A stretch of DNA of 64,000 nucleotides, from NCBI GenBank assembly GCA_910576335.1, contig CAJTIU010000024.1, positions 1 to 64,000 on the forward strand. Reading direction: 5' to 3'. Within the stretch, counting starts at the first letter, position 1; each line of letters opens with the position of its first letter. The position numbers and the translations under genes were made by a program. The DNA is from Lachnospiraceae bacterium (GTDB lineage: Bacteria > Bacillota > Clostridia > Lachnospirales > Lachnospiraceae). The notes beneath the pieces were generated by a model, which saw only the letters and a program-made list of their open reading frames with translations, was not told where the DNA came from and made no database searches. Of this stretch, positions 25,606-33,472 are shown piece after piece.

Positions 25606-25839
25606 GTAGAGAATGAAAAATGTGTCATTGTGGTTGATGAAAACTTACCGCTTGGGATTATTGCAAACACCGCCGCTATCCTCGGCATTACTATGGGAAT
25701 GAAAATGCCTGATGTTGTCGGGAATGCTGTGCTTGATTTAGAGGGCAATCCCCACATGGGAATTATACAGTTTCCAGTACCGATATTAACCAAACACTGT
25801 TTTTTCGGCGGGCTTCCCCTTACCTCTGGCACTATTTAG
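25606..25839 (+). pseudogene. DUF2000-family protein, 5' fragment (inverted duplicate)
   Basis: Positions 25,606-25,789 are about 90 percent identical to the reverse complement of 41,537-41,720, which is the first part of the intact DUF2000 gene. The reading frame covers ENLPLGIIANTAAILGITMG to IIQFPVPI and then runs into unrelated sequence (LTKHCFFGG). About half the protein is missing. The two copies face each other and flank 15.7 kb. Confidence 0.9.
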
Positions 25840-25854
25840 AAATGTGCCTTTCAC

Positions 25855-27390
25855 CTATATTTTCTTTTCTATATTTATCACTTTCTGCGTCCACTCACGG
25901 TAAAACGCTTCCTCATGCGATACTAATAGCACTGTCCCCTCAAATTCTTCCAGTGCGGTTTTCAATGATTCTTTTGCCAGCGCATCAAGGTGGTTTGTCG
26001 GCTCATCCATGATAAGGAAATTGCACGGCTTCATCATGAGCAGGCACATTTTAACCTTTGCCTGTTCCCCTCCGCTCAAAGTCCCTACTTCCTGCATGGC
26101 GTGTTTGCTTGAGATGCCGCAGTCTGCAAGACGCTTTCTCACATCTTTTATCGTAAGTGATGGGTAAGCATCGGAAACAATCTGAATGGGCGTTTTTTCT
26201 ATATCCGCCCATGCCAGCTCCTGCTCAAAATACCCAATCTTTACCTGCTCCGAAAAACGGAATCTCCCGTTTAATGAGGGTATTTGGCTGATAAGCGTTT
26301 TTAGCAGGGTGGATTTGCCGATGCCGTTAAATCCCGTCATAACAATTTTTTCTCCCCCTTTTATGGAAAAGCTGATGTCTGACAAAACAGGATAGTGGTA
26401 GCCAACATCAAGATGTTTTACTTTTAGATGCTCTGTCGTAGTCAGCGGGAGAGCCACAAACCGAAAATGCGGCTTAATTTCTTTCTGTTCCAGAGCTTCC
26501 ATCTTATCCATTCGGTCAAGCTGTTTCTGCCTGCCACGAGCCATTTTTGACTTTCTCCCTGCAATATTCCTGCGGATAAATTCTTCCGTCTTTTTGATGG
26601 TTTTCTGCTGTGCGGCATACTGTCTGATATAATCCTCACGGAGCAGTGCCTTTTTTCTCGTGAACTCTGAATAAGTGCCAAAATATTTCGTGATTTTCTC
26701 GTTGTCAATGTCGCATATCCTTGTGGATATTTTTTCTAAAAAGTCATAGTCATGCGATACTACTAGAAAAGCATTTGGCAGGCTGGAAAGATACTCGGCA
26801 AGCCATGTAACATGTTCCTTGTCCAAAAAATTTGTCGGCTCGTCCAAAAGCAAAAGATCTGGCTTTTCAAGCAGTAATTTCGCCAGTATGACCTTTGCCC
26901 TCTGCCCGCCGCTCATCTGCTCAATCGGTCTGTCCAAACCGATTGCCGTTAATCCCAGGCCTGTTGCTACCTGTTCTATCTTTGTGTCAATCAAATAAAA
27001 CTCCTTGCGCTCTAATTCTTCCTGATATCTTGCCGCCGTGCTTAGCTTCGCCATATCCCCGTCCGCAGACTGGCAGTACAGCTCATTCATCCTGCTTTCT
27101 ATCTCATACAGCCCAGAAAATGCGGATTGCAGGAACTCCCTCATTGCCACGCTTTTTTCAATTTGGGCGTACTGGTCGAGATACCCTATTTTTGTGTTTG
27201 GCTGCCATACTATCCTGCCAGAGTCTGGGATAAGCTGCTCCGTGCAAATCTTTATGAACGTGCTTTTTCCCGCCCCGTTCTGACCGACAATCCCGATATG
27301 CTCCCCTTTGTTCAATGTAAAATCTGCATTTTTAAACAAATAATTTTCTCCAAAAGAATGTGTTAATCCCGTAACTTCTAATAAACTCAT
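25855..27390 (-). CDS. ABC-F family ribosome-protection-type ATPase
   Basis: About 511 residues with two ATPase domains and no membrane segments. Walker A GQNGAGKST and GFNGIGKST, signatures MSGGQRAK and LSGGEQAK, and Walker B LLLLDEPTN and FLIMDEPTN are intact, with a long charged inter-domain linker (about 240-310). ABC-F proteins bind the ribosomal E site and can displace antibiotics. The leader attenuator points to the drug-inducible resistance subgroup; the drug class cannot be told. I choose the second ATG (27,390), because AGAGG is nine bases before it. Confidence 0.9.
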   Translation of the reverse strand: MSLLEVTGLTHSFGENYLFKNADFTLNKGEHIGIVGQNGAGKSTFIKICTEQLIPDSGRIVWQPNTKIGYLDQYAQIEKSVAMREFLQSAFSGLYEIESRMNELYCQSADGDMAKLSTAARYQEELERKEFYLIDTKIEQVATGLGLTAIGLDRPIEQMSGGQRAKVILAKLLLEKPDLLLLDEPTNFLDKEHVTWLAEYLSSLPNAFLVVSHDYDFLEKISTRICDIDNEKITKYFGTYSEFTRKKALLREDYIRQYAAQQKTIKKTEEFIRRNIAGRKSKMARGRQKQLDRMDKMEALEQKEIKPHFRFVALPLTTTEHLKVKHLDVGYHYPVLSDISFSIKGGEKIVMTGFNGIGKSTLLKTLISQIPSLNGRFRFSEQVKIGYFEQELAWADIEKTPIQIVSDAYPSLTIKDVRKRLADCGISSKHAMQEVGTLSGGEQAKVKMCLLMMKPCNFLIMDEPTNHLDALAKESLKTALEEFEGTVLLVSHEEAFYREWTQKVINIEKKI

Positions 27391-27434
27391 AATCATTGTC
27401 CTCTCTTTTTCCTGTCTGATTTTCCAAAATGGGC

Positions 27435-27480
27435 AAAAAATAGCAGAAGTCAGATACTTTTGGTATCATGCCTTCTGCTA
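27435..27480 (-). terminator. Leader terminator 2 of the ABC-F gene
   Basis: On the minus strand AGCAGAAGGCATGATACC pairs with GTATCTGACTTCTGCTA and is followed by ATTTTTT. It ends about 40 bases before the ABC-F start codon, so read-through must be regulated. Confidence 0.8.
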
Positions 27481-27524
27481 TATCCGTTCCATTGCAAACC
27501 ACTTGCAGGAAACAGCCCATATAC

Positions 27525-27560
27525 AACAAAAGGCTACGGACAAAACACTGTCCATAGCCT
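27525..27560 (-). terminator. Leader terminator 1 of the ABC-F gene
   Basis: On the minus strand GGCTATGGACA-gtgttt-TGTCCGTAGCC runs into TTTTGTTG. It is the first of two tandem hairpins between the leader peptide and the ABC-F gene. Confidence 0.75.
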
Positions 27561-27657
27561 GCTGCACACAAATTTGTACGGGAAAAGAAACAATATATGA
27601 AAAAGACATAAACTCCCTCTCATGTACTGCTGCATTTCCCGATGAAATCCTAACGTG

Positions 27658-27756
27658 TTATATTACGCTATACTCTGTACAATGTTTCATCGGATTTGAT
27701 TGTACAGAGCTGATTTTCTTTTTAGGCGGAAGTTCGTTTGTAATGTAAAAGCTCAT
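27658..27756 (-). CDS. Leader peptide of the ABC-F attenuator
   Basis: A 32-codon reading frame starting MSFYITNELPPKKKISSVQS, with AAAGGAG eight bases before its ATG. It contains PP followed by KKK, a run likely to be sensitive to stalled ribosomes. It starts about 25 bases after the predicted transcription start. Downstream, complementary segments (CCGATGAAA and TTTCATCGG, 27,639-27,694) overlap the end of this frame, so ribosome stalling could change the folding of the terminators. Confidence 0.65.
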   Translation of the reverse strand: MSFYITNELPPKKKISSVQSNPMKHCTEYSVI

Positions 27757-27787
27757 GAAACTGTTCTCCTTTAAATTAATGTTAATT

Positions 27788-27817
27788 ATTTTAGCATGAA
27801 AACCAGCAGTTTGTCAA
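27788..27817 (-). promoter_or_regulatory. Promoter of the ABC-F leader transcript
   Basis: On the minus strand TTGACA (27,812-27,817) and TAAAAT (27,788-27,793) are spaced 18 bases, with a TG before the -10. The transcript would start near 27,781, about 390 bases before the ABC-F gene. Confidence 0.75.
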
Positions 27818-27953
27818 ATCCTATTTTTATAAAATTTTCTGATTTTATTTCTCCATTAATTGAAGATACTAATAGTTTAATTAGAAGTTAATTAGTAACA
27901 AAATCTTATTTAGCAATAGCATTAAGATAGCATCATGGCTTATCCTAAAAATT

Positions 27954-28126
27954 TTAAACTATTCTATACCCCCTCATCTCCATTTCATCCGTATTATCTA
28001 ATACATATTGCAATTCACTTGTGACCTTTTCACGGTCATGCGAAAGATACAACGTTACGGGCGTGAAATTTGAAACCTTGTTTGCAAATAAACTGCACAT
28101 GAAAGTACACCCACAAAGTGCTGCTC
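27954..28126 (-). pseudogene. Fragment of a mobile-element gene
   Basis: An open frame on the minus strand without a start codon reads SLFANKVSNFTPVTLYLS, then SELQYVLDNTDEMEMRGYRIV and a stop at 27,954. It looks like the C-terminus of a larger protein, but I do not recognise it. Its last 20 residues closely match the C-terminal tail of the racemase-type vanT gene at 33,473. The gap 27,840-27,953 is AT-rich and shows nothing. Confidence 0.45.
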
Positions 28127-29032
28127 TTACAGATGATGGACACTTCTTCTATATCGCTGTAATTCATCTTCGCTGACATTTCCTATGATTTCATCAAGAA
28201 ACGCCAACAACTTATTCTTGTCTTTCGGCAGTTGCCCATGAAACTGATACGCATTGGAAGCTCCCATTGCCGCAAAGATGGTAGGTATCTGCAAATTTTC
28301 AATGAGTGTCCGTACTTCTTTGTATTTTTCAAGTTCACTTTCCTCTTGCCAGTTTCCACGCTGTATTTCAGCATAAAGTTCAGAATCGGGATAAATCGTA
28401 AGCATATTTGCCCCGATAAGCGTAGGGTGTATCTGATTGCATATATCAGCCGTCAATTTTGCTCCGATTTCTCCACGCCCTGCCCCAGAAATGCTCACCA
28501 AGTAAAAGAAACTGTAATGAATGCCTGCTACATCTAATCTCTGGCATTGCTCTATGATGTCGGCAGAGGTATATCCCTTATTCATAAACCGCAGGGCTTT
28601 GTCATCGCCTGTTTCTATTCCTATTGTCAGACCGTCATATCCCATAGCCCGCAGTTTGGTAAGTTCTTCATCGGTTTTCGGGTTAACATCAGTAATCCTT
28701 GCAAACGAGCCGATAGACTTTACGGACGGGAGATACTTGTGGATTAGCTCTGCGATAGCAGCTAATTTATCATAGGACAAAACGAATGGGTTAGCTCCTG
28801 TTAGAAACACTCGGTCAATACGCCCGCTGTTCCAACCTCTCGTTGCTCTTTTAACCTCCCGTAAATCACTCTCAATATCCTCCAGAGGGGACATTCTGAA
28901 TTTGAACGGCAAATCATTATACAAGGTACAAAACTTGCATTTATGATGCGTACAGCCTGCCGTTACTTCCAACAAAATTGATGCCGCTTCATACGGCGGA
29001 CGCCAAATTGTTCCTGTATAGTGCATAAACAC
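28127..29032 (-). CDS. Radical SAM protein (Elp3/HemN-like fold)
   Basis: The 301 residues carry the cluster-binding motif CTHHKCKFC (C-x4-C-x2-C, about residues 27-35), then DIESDLREVKRA and the SAM-binding strand sequence VFLTGANPF; the later GYDGLTIGIETGDDKALRFMNKGYT is the conserved Elp3-like E-x-G-D block. This group is widespread in clostridia and its substrate is unknown. It is divergent from the HxlR regulator at 29,177, which probably controls it. Confidence 0.88.
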   Translation of the reverse strand: MFMHYTGTIWRPPYEAASILLEVTAGCTHHKCKFCTLYNDLPFKFRMSPLEDIESDLREVKRATRGWNSGRIDRVFLTGANPFVLSYDKLAAIAELIHKYLPSVKSIGSFARITDVNPKTDEELTKLRAMGYDGLTIGIETGDDKALRFMNKGYTSADIIEQCQRLDVAGIHYSFFYLVSISGAGRGEIGAKLTADICNQIHPTLIGANMLTIYPDSELYAEIQRGNWQEESELEKYKEVRTLIENLQIPTIFAAMGASNAYQFHGQLPKDKNKLLAFLDEIIGNVSEDELQRYRRSVHHL

Positions 29033-29176
29033 ATCTCCTTTTCTGTAATTTATATTAATTATACTTTTTTACAATCATTTTACAAGTACTGTACTTTTTT
29101 GCAGTACATATATATGAGTTGTACATTGATTTTCATAGAAATGTGTGTTACACTGTTTCGGAAAGGAATGGAAAAA

Positions 29177-29506
29177 ATGAAAAAAAGTACATTAGCTGTT
29201 GAACGCTGCAAAACAATTTCTACCATACAAAAAATTTTAGGTGGTAAATGGAAAATTGAAATCATTTATTATATTGCCTTTCGGGATATACACCGTTTCG
29301 GGGAGCTTCGCAGACATATCGGCGATATTACGGAATCAAGCCTGACAAAGCAGCTTCGGGAATTAGAAGCAGACGGATTTATTACCCGCCATGATTATAA
29401 AGAAGTCCCTCCTCATGTGGAATATAACCTTACTGACTTGGGCAAAAGTTTCATTCCCGTCTTTGAGCATATGAAACAATGGGGAGATGAAAATCTCAAT
29501 ATGTAA
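29177..29506 (+). CDS. HxlR-family transcriptional regulator 1
   Basis: 109 residues with the HxlR winged helix: C in VERCKTI, LGGKWKIEIIYYIAF, RFGELRRHIGDITESSLTKQLRELEADGFI, and the wing REP-like HDYKEVPPHVEYNLTDLG. I start at the ATG at 29,177, with GAAAGGA at a proper distance; longer starts lack a binding site. HxlR proteins often respond to redox or reactive electrophiles through the N-terminal cysteine. It faces the radical SAM gene across about 140 bases. Confidence 0.88.
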   Translation: MKKSTLAVERCKTISTIQKILGGKWKIEIIYYIAFRDIHRFGELRRHIGDITESSLTKQLRELEADGFITRHDYKEVPPHVEYNLTDLGKSFIPVFEHMKQWGDENLNM

Positions 29507-30000
29507 TCATGTTTTCCTCAAAAAAACAGAGCCAACCTGCATTTCTTCCCGAAAAGAGGAAAGCTCCCGCTGTACCTTATCGGTCAGCCTTTAGTTAAGG
29601 GACTTGTACTCTTGGTAGTCCAATCACACACCTCCTTGAAAATAAAATAAGCCGAGGGCTTTTCGTTGTGAAAGCCTCCCGGCTATGTAAAATATTATAA
29701 AATTGTAATTGAAAGACGTCTTTCCCTCGGTCAGTCCGTTATAAAATCCCTGCCTTTTTCAGATACCCTACGCTGTCATAACAGCCGCGGAAATAGACTG
29801 ACTGCATCTCCATATCCGTAAGTTTGTTCCTAAGCCCCGGTCAGCGTTGAATAAATCCCTCGCTTCAATGGCGTGTGCGGTACACATAACGTTTCCGTAT
29901 CTGCCATAATTATTACAGGTGTATTGTACGCAGTCGATAATGCCGGGGCGTTTCTTGCTTTTTATATCTTTTCAAAATCCTTTATAAAAACCTGTATTTT
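29507..30000 (-). other. Remnants of conjugative-element genes
   Basis: No intact gene. On the minus strand 29,739 to about 29,965 reads IDCVQYTCNNYGRYGNVMC, AHAIEARDLFNADRG, and, after a frameshift, MEMQSVYFRGCYDSVGYLKK to a stop; this has the look of a conjugative-element protein. At 29,633-29,510 a TTG with AAGGAGGTGTG starts DYQEYKSL, broken by a shift and continued as LTDKVQRELSSFREEM. A hairpin lies at 29,650-29,684. All are decayed. Confidence 0.5.
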
Positions 30001-31335
30001 TCAACAGTGCTTTCTATAATTAGAAATCCCCACATATTGTTTGCTTATGGAATAAGCCACAAAAAAATAGCAAACATAAAAAAACAGGAAACATATTGCA
30101 AAACAGAAAACAGCCCTCAAAAGAATATTGTGCATGACAATAGGCAATAGCAAGTTTAATTTCAGATTTACCAATGGAATACTAAAGAGCAAAATCAAAA
30201 GTGTCATAAACATCGGCATAAGCAATTTGCTTGCAATCTGTTTTTTTACTAATTCCTTTATTTGTTTATTGCTTTTCCCAATATAAGACAATACCTTAAT
30301 GCTTTTTGATTCCCGTTTTGATTCTACAATCTGCTGCAAAGACAAAACCGAAAAATATATAACAATAAAAATAAGACAAAGGCTTATTTGTAAAACTCCC
30401 ATCCATTGCTGGCTATCCGTATCAAATAAATTAATACTTGGTTGAAGCATAATTACCCCACAAAAGAAAGACATCGCTGAAAACAATAAGCATATGCACA
30501 AAATAATATTAATAATAGCACTTGTTTTTAAACTTGATGTTATCTGCCCAATCATATAAAGCCGATTTTTATGATATAGAGAACTGGGCTGTTCCTGCCT
30601 TATTGCATATAAATACCCAAATAACCATTTGTAAAAAATAAAAATAGAACTCAATAAAGGAATTGCAATAATAGATAAAATTGGGGAAGCAATATATTGG
30701 GGCAAAAAAACAATTGCACATAAAAGTCCTATTAAGCATACTAAATCAATAATAAAGACAATTCCCCATCTCTTATAGGTGTTACCGTTGCTAATTTTTT
30801 GATTACAGTCTTTTTTGTAAATCAACTCCCGTATTTGCAATTTGTCAATAGCATGCTTTTTACGAAATGCGCCAAGACATTCAACCAAACAAAAATAGAA
30901 AAATGTCTGTAATATACTCCATCCAAAAAGTGATATATTCATTTCATTTTCTTTATGCAACACTGCAATACAAAGTGCGGTATATATACCAAATCCAAGC
31001 AACACCCCTGCTATAAAGCAAGCAATCCCTATTATTAGAAATTCACACAGAAACATATAAGACAATTTGCTTTTTTCCATTCCCAACAGTAAGTAGTTGG
31101 CAAATTCATTTGCACGTTGTTTCAACATGAAGGAATCAATGTACCCAACTAATATCACCAAAAGTAAAGTTATTAAAATCGGTAAAGAAATTGTTTGGAA
31201 ACCAACTTGTTTCCCTACAATGGCAATACAGTTGGATACTTCCATAATTGATAATAAAATTGTCATTGTCGTAATATATAAAAGATAATTTACGATAGAA
31301 CGCTTTGCATTACGAATTGATAGTTTAAAGTACAT
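30001..31335 (-). CDS. FtsX-like ABC transporter permease
   Basis: About 444 residues with around eight to ten membrane segments, starting MYFKLSIRNAKRSIVNYLLYI, the usual entry of BceB/VraG-type permeases. It is shorter than BceB (about 650) and lacks its big extracellular loop. It pairs with the upstream Xre-ABC ATPase gene; its start overlaps that gene's end by 11 bases, with GGGGG upstream. Such pairs often handle antimicrobial peptides, but here the substrate is unknown. Confidence 0.85.
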   Translation of the reverse strand: MYFKLSIRNAKRSIVNYLLYITTMTILLSIMEVSNCIAIVGKQVGFQTISLPILITLLLVILVGYIDSFMLKQRANEFANYLLLGMEKSKLSYMFLCEFLIIGIACFIAGVLLGFGIYTALCIAVLHKENEMNISLFGWSILQTFFYFCLVECLGAFRKKHAIDKLQIRELIYKKDCNQKISNGNTYKRWGIVFIIDLVCLIGLLCAIVFLPQYIASPILSIIAIPLLSSIFIFYKWLFGYLYAIRQEQPSSLYHKNRLYMIGQITSSLKTSAIINIILCICLLFSAMSFFCGVIMLQPSINLFDTDSQQWMGVLQISLCLIFIVIYFSVLSLQQIVESKRESKSIKVLSYIGKSNKQIKELVKKQIASKLLMPMFMTLLILLFSIPLVNLKLNLLLPIVMHNILLRAVFCFAICFLFFYVCYFFVAYSISKQYVGISNYRKHC

Positions 31336-32404
31336 TATTTTCATCCCCCGCAATCCATGCCATCTTTTCTAAAATACTTGTGAAAAAAGCCTGTTTGCTT
31401 TCTTGCTTCCTATTCAGCACTGTTTTTATCTTTCCATCTTTCATAAACAATATTTGGTCGCAGTAACTGGCTGACAAGACATCATGTGTAACCATTAAAA
31501 TTGTTGCCCCATAATCATTACGGAGCATAGTAAAAGTATCCAGGAGTTGTTTGGCAGCATTGGAATCTAAAGCTCCTGTTGGCTCATCTGCAAGTATTAT
31601 GTCTGGATTTACTGAAACTGCCCTTGCACAGGCACATCGTTGTCTTTGACCACCTGATACCTCATAAGGAAATTTATTCAATATAGTGGATATATCAAGT
31701 CTTTCCGACAGATTAAGGACAATTTGTTTAATCTTATTCTTGGGAATTTCCTTTACTGTCAAAGCTAAAGCGATATTCTCATAAATTGTCAATGTCTCAA
31801 GTAAATTATATTCTTGAAAAACAACCCCCAAATGCTCCCTCCGAAACTTTGCTTTATCTTTTTCAGATAAATCTACAATATCCTGTCCATTAATTTCAAT
31901 CGTTCCATTTGTCGGAGTATCTATCGTTGCAATTAGATTCAGCAGAGTTGTTTTTCCAGAACCAGATGCTCCCATAATACCTACAAAACTCCCATACGGA
32001 ATTTGAAAGCTAACACTATCTACGGCTAAAGTCGATGTATTTTCTGTGTTATAAATTTTTGAAACATCCCGCACTTCTAATACATTCTTAGCTTCAATGC
32101 CGTCCTCTCTTAATTCCCATTTATCATTCCCCAGCCAATTTGTGATGACTTTCAAAAGTATCTCCTCTGTTTTTTCTTTCAGATTTTCTTCTGAAATATG
32201 TTCTCCTGCTAATAATTCATTTAATGTAATCTCCAAAAGACTGCATAAAGGCATAAACAAAGATAAGTCTGGCATAGATCTGCCTGTTTCCCATTTTGAT
32301 ACAGCTTTATCTGTAATTCCCAATTTTTCCCCCAGTTGATTTTGTGTCCATCCTTTTGCCTTACGGCAATCAGAAATGAATGCACCTATCTTTATTTGAT
32401 TCAT
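31325..32404 (-). CDS. Xre-type HTH fused to ABC transporter ATPase
   Basis: About 359 residues. Residues 1-65 are an Xre helix-turn-helix (IGAFISDCRKAKGWTQNQLG, ITDKAVSKWETGRSMPD). Residues about 105-330 are a MacB/LolD-type ATPase: Walker A GASGSGKTTLL, signature VSGGQRQRCACARA, Walker B ILADEPTGALDS. The true start is the ATG at 32,404 with GGAAGGAGG before it. The fusion suggests that the transporter ATPase also binds DNA and may sense its own state. The permease follows directly. Confidence 0.9.
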   Translation of the reverse strand: MNQIKIGAFISDCRKAKGWTQNQLGEKLGITDKAVSKWETGRSMPDLSLFMPLCSLLEITLNELLAGEHISEENLKEKTEEILLKVITNWLGNDKWELREDGIEAKNVLEVRDVSKIYNTENTSTLAVDSVSFQIPYGSFVGIMGASGSGKTTLLNLIATIDTPTNGTIEINGQDIVDLSEKDKAKFRREHLGVVFQEYNLLETLTIYENIALALTVKEIPKNKIKQIVLNLSERLDISTILNKFPYEVSGGQRQRCACARAVSVNPDIILADEPTGALDSNAAKQLLDTFTMLRNDYGATILMVTHDVLSASYCDQILFMKDGKIKTVLNRKQESKQAFFTSILEKMAWIAGDENNVL

Positions 32405-32428
32405 TACAAATCCTCCTTCCAACAATTT

Positions 32429-32470
32429 ATTATACAAATTCAGCATAAAATGAACACCTACCAACGGTAG
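32429..32470 (-). promoter_or_regulatory. Promoter and possible operator of the Xre-ABC gene
   Basis: A TATAAT lies at 32,429-32,434 on the minus strand. Upstream, CTACC-AAC-GGTAG (32,458-32,470) is a perfect short inverted repeat near the -35 position. It is a candidate binding site for the fused Xre domain. The -35 hexamer itself is weak. Confidence 0.45.
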
Positions 32471-32572
32471 AGAAAGTATAAAAAAATGCTTTTTATAGGA
32501 TTCTACCAAAAGTATAGCCTGTTGTAATCTGATAATTTCAAGCATTTGTCCAGAACTTGCCCCTCCTTATAA

Positions 32573-33067
32573 ATGGTGGAAATTCATTTTCGTGCTTCCG
32601 ATCTTCCTCTGCATTTATATGCCGGAGGCTATATTATACAATTTATCTGTAACTACAAGGTCTGGACCAGTGCCGGCAACTTCGCCGGTAACGGTTCCTA
32701 CCCACAGGCACCCTCCCTGCATCCGATGGCAGATTTATCAGCACCGGCTCAGTTCCCATATAACCTGTATGGAATTTTTCTTTGCCTTCTCGCACTCGGA
32801 CTCATGGTCTTTTTGTTGATGCGGATGGGCGTTGACCGAAACGGGGAGGTATTTGATAAAGAGCGAAACTTGAATTACTCCCTAAAAGGAACCTATGGGA
32901 CATCCGGCTTTATGACACCGGATGAGATGTACAAGGTATTGGAACTGACAGACCATGTGAAGAAAACAAAGGGTTGGCTCGGCTACTATATGAGAATGCG
33001 TACAAATTACCTGTTGAAAAGGAAAATGTACCGTTCAATAAAGGCTTTAGATATTACGCATATTTAG
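32573..33067 (+). pseudogene. VirD4-like coupling protein fragment fused to other element debris
   Basis: Residues 60-130 (YGIFLCLLALGLMVFLLMRM, DRNGEVFDKERNLNYSLKGT, YGTSGFMTPDEMYKVLELTD) match the region just after the membrane segments of VirD4/TraG-like type IV coupling proteins of clostridial conjugative elements. The Walker motifs that should follow are gone. After KKTKG the sequence switches; in another frame it reads RLLYENAYKLPVEKENVPFN and FRYYAYLDDPSM, probably the end of a different element gene. It is a deletion scar. Confidence 0.75.
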
Positions 33068-33113
33068 ATGATCCTTCCATGTAAAGGTCAATATTGCTTT
33101 TTAAATTTTCCAT
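33054..33113 (-). pseudogene. Truncated start of an unknown gene
   Basis: MENLKSNIDLYMEGSSKYA is a 19-codon frame behind a good GGAGG with seven-base spacing. It ends where it meets the VirD4 debris, so it is likely the surviving 5' end of a lost gene. Confidence 0.4.
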
Positions 33114-33321
33114 ATCTGAACCTCCACATTCATTGTATTTATATTGTATCACGTACTTTATTATATTAGTAGTCATATACGACAACTTTTGTGGTCTTTT
33201 TTGACTTTTATTAAAATTCATGTAAAAAAGTATATAGTCAAATTTGACAACAAACTTGTAATAGCATTTATATGTAAAAATACTATCCTGCTGCTCATTC
33301 ATCTTCTTAACCATATAACCG

Positions 33322-33423
33322 GCGGCAGAAACTGTAAGGAAGATTTTTGCCCTGTGCCTTCCTGGGAAAGGCCCGATGCAGATTGCAAGGCAGCTTGAGG
33401 AGGAAAAGATACTCTCCCCGTTT
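33322..33423 (+). pseudogene. Large serine recombinase fragment
   Basis: Read on the plus strand from 33,322, the sequence gives AAETVRKIFALCLPGKGPMQ then IARQLEEEKILSP. This is the recombinase-domain block after the catalytic domain of large serine recombinases (TnpX type). Only this piece survives. The rest of the gap 33,114-33,472 is AT-rich with no gene. Confidence 0.7.
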
Positions 33424-33472
33424 TTTTATTTGGTGGGCTATAAATTTAACTATAAGTCTTATCCCAATGACT

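Noticed and set aside
32573..33067. An intact small membrane protein
   Set aside because: Its conserved part is only the post-membrane segment of VirD4-like proteins, it starts without a ribosome binding site, and its end switches to a different frame of other debris.
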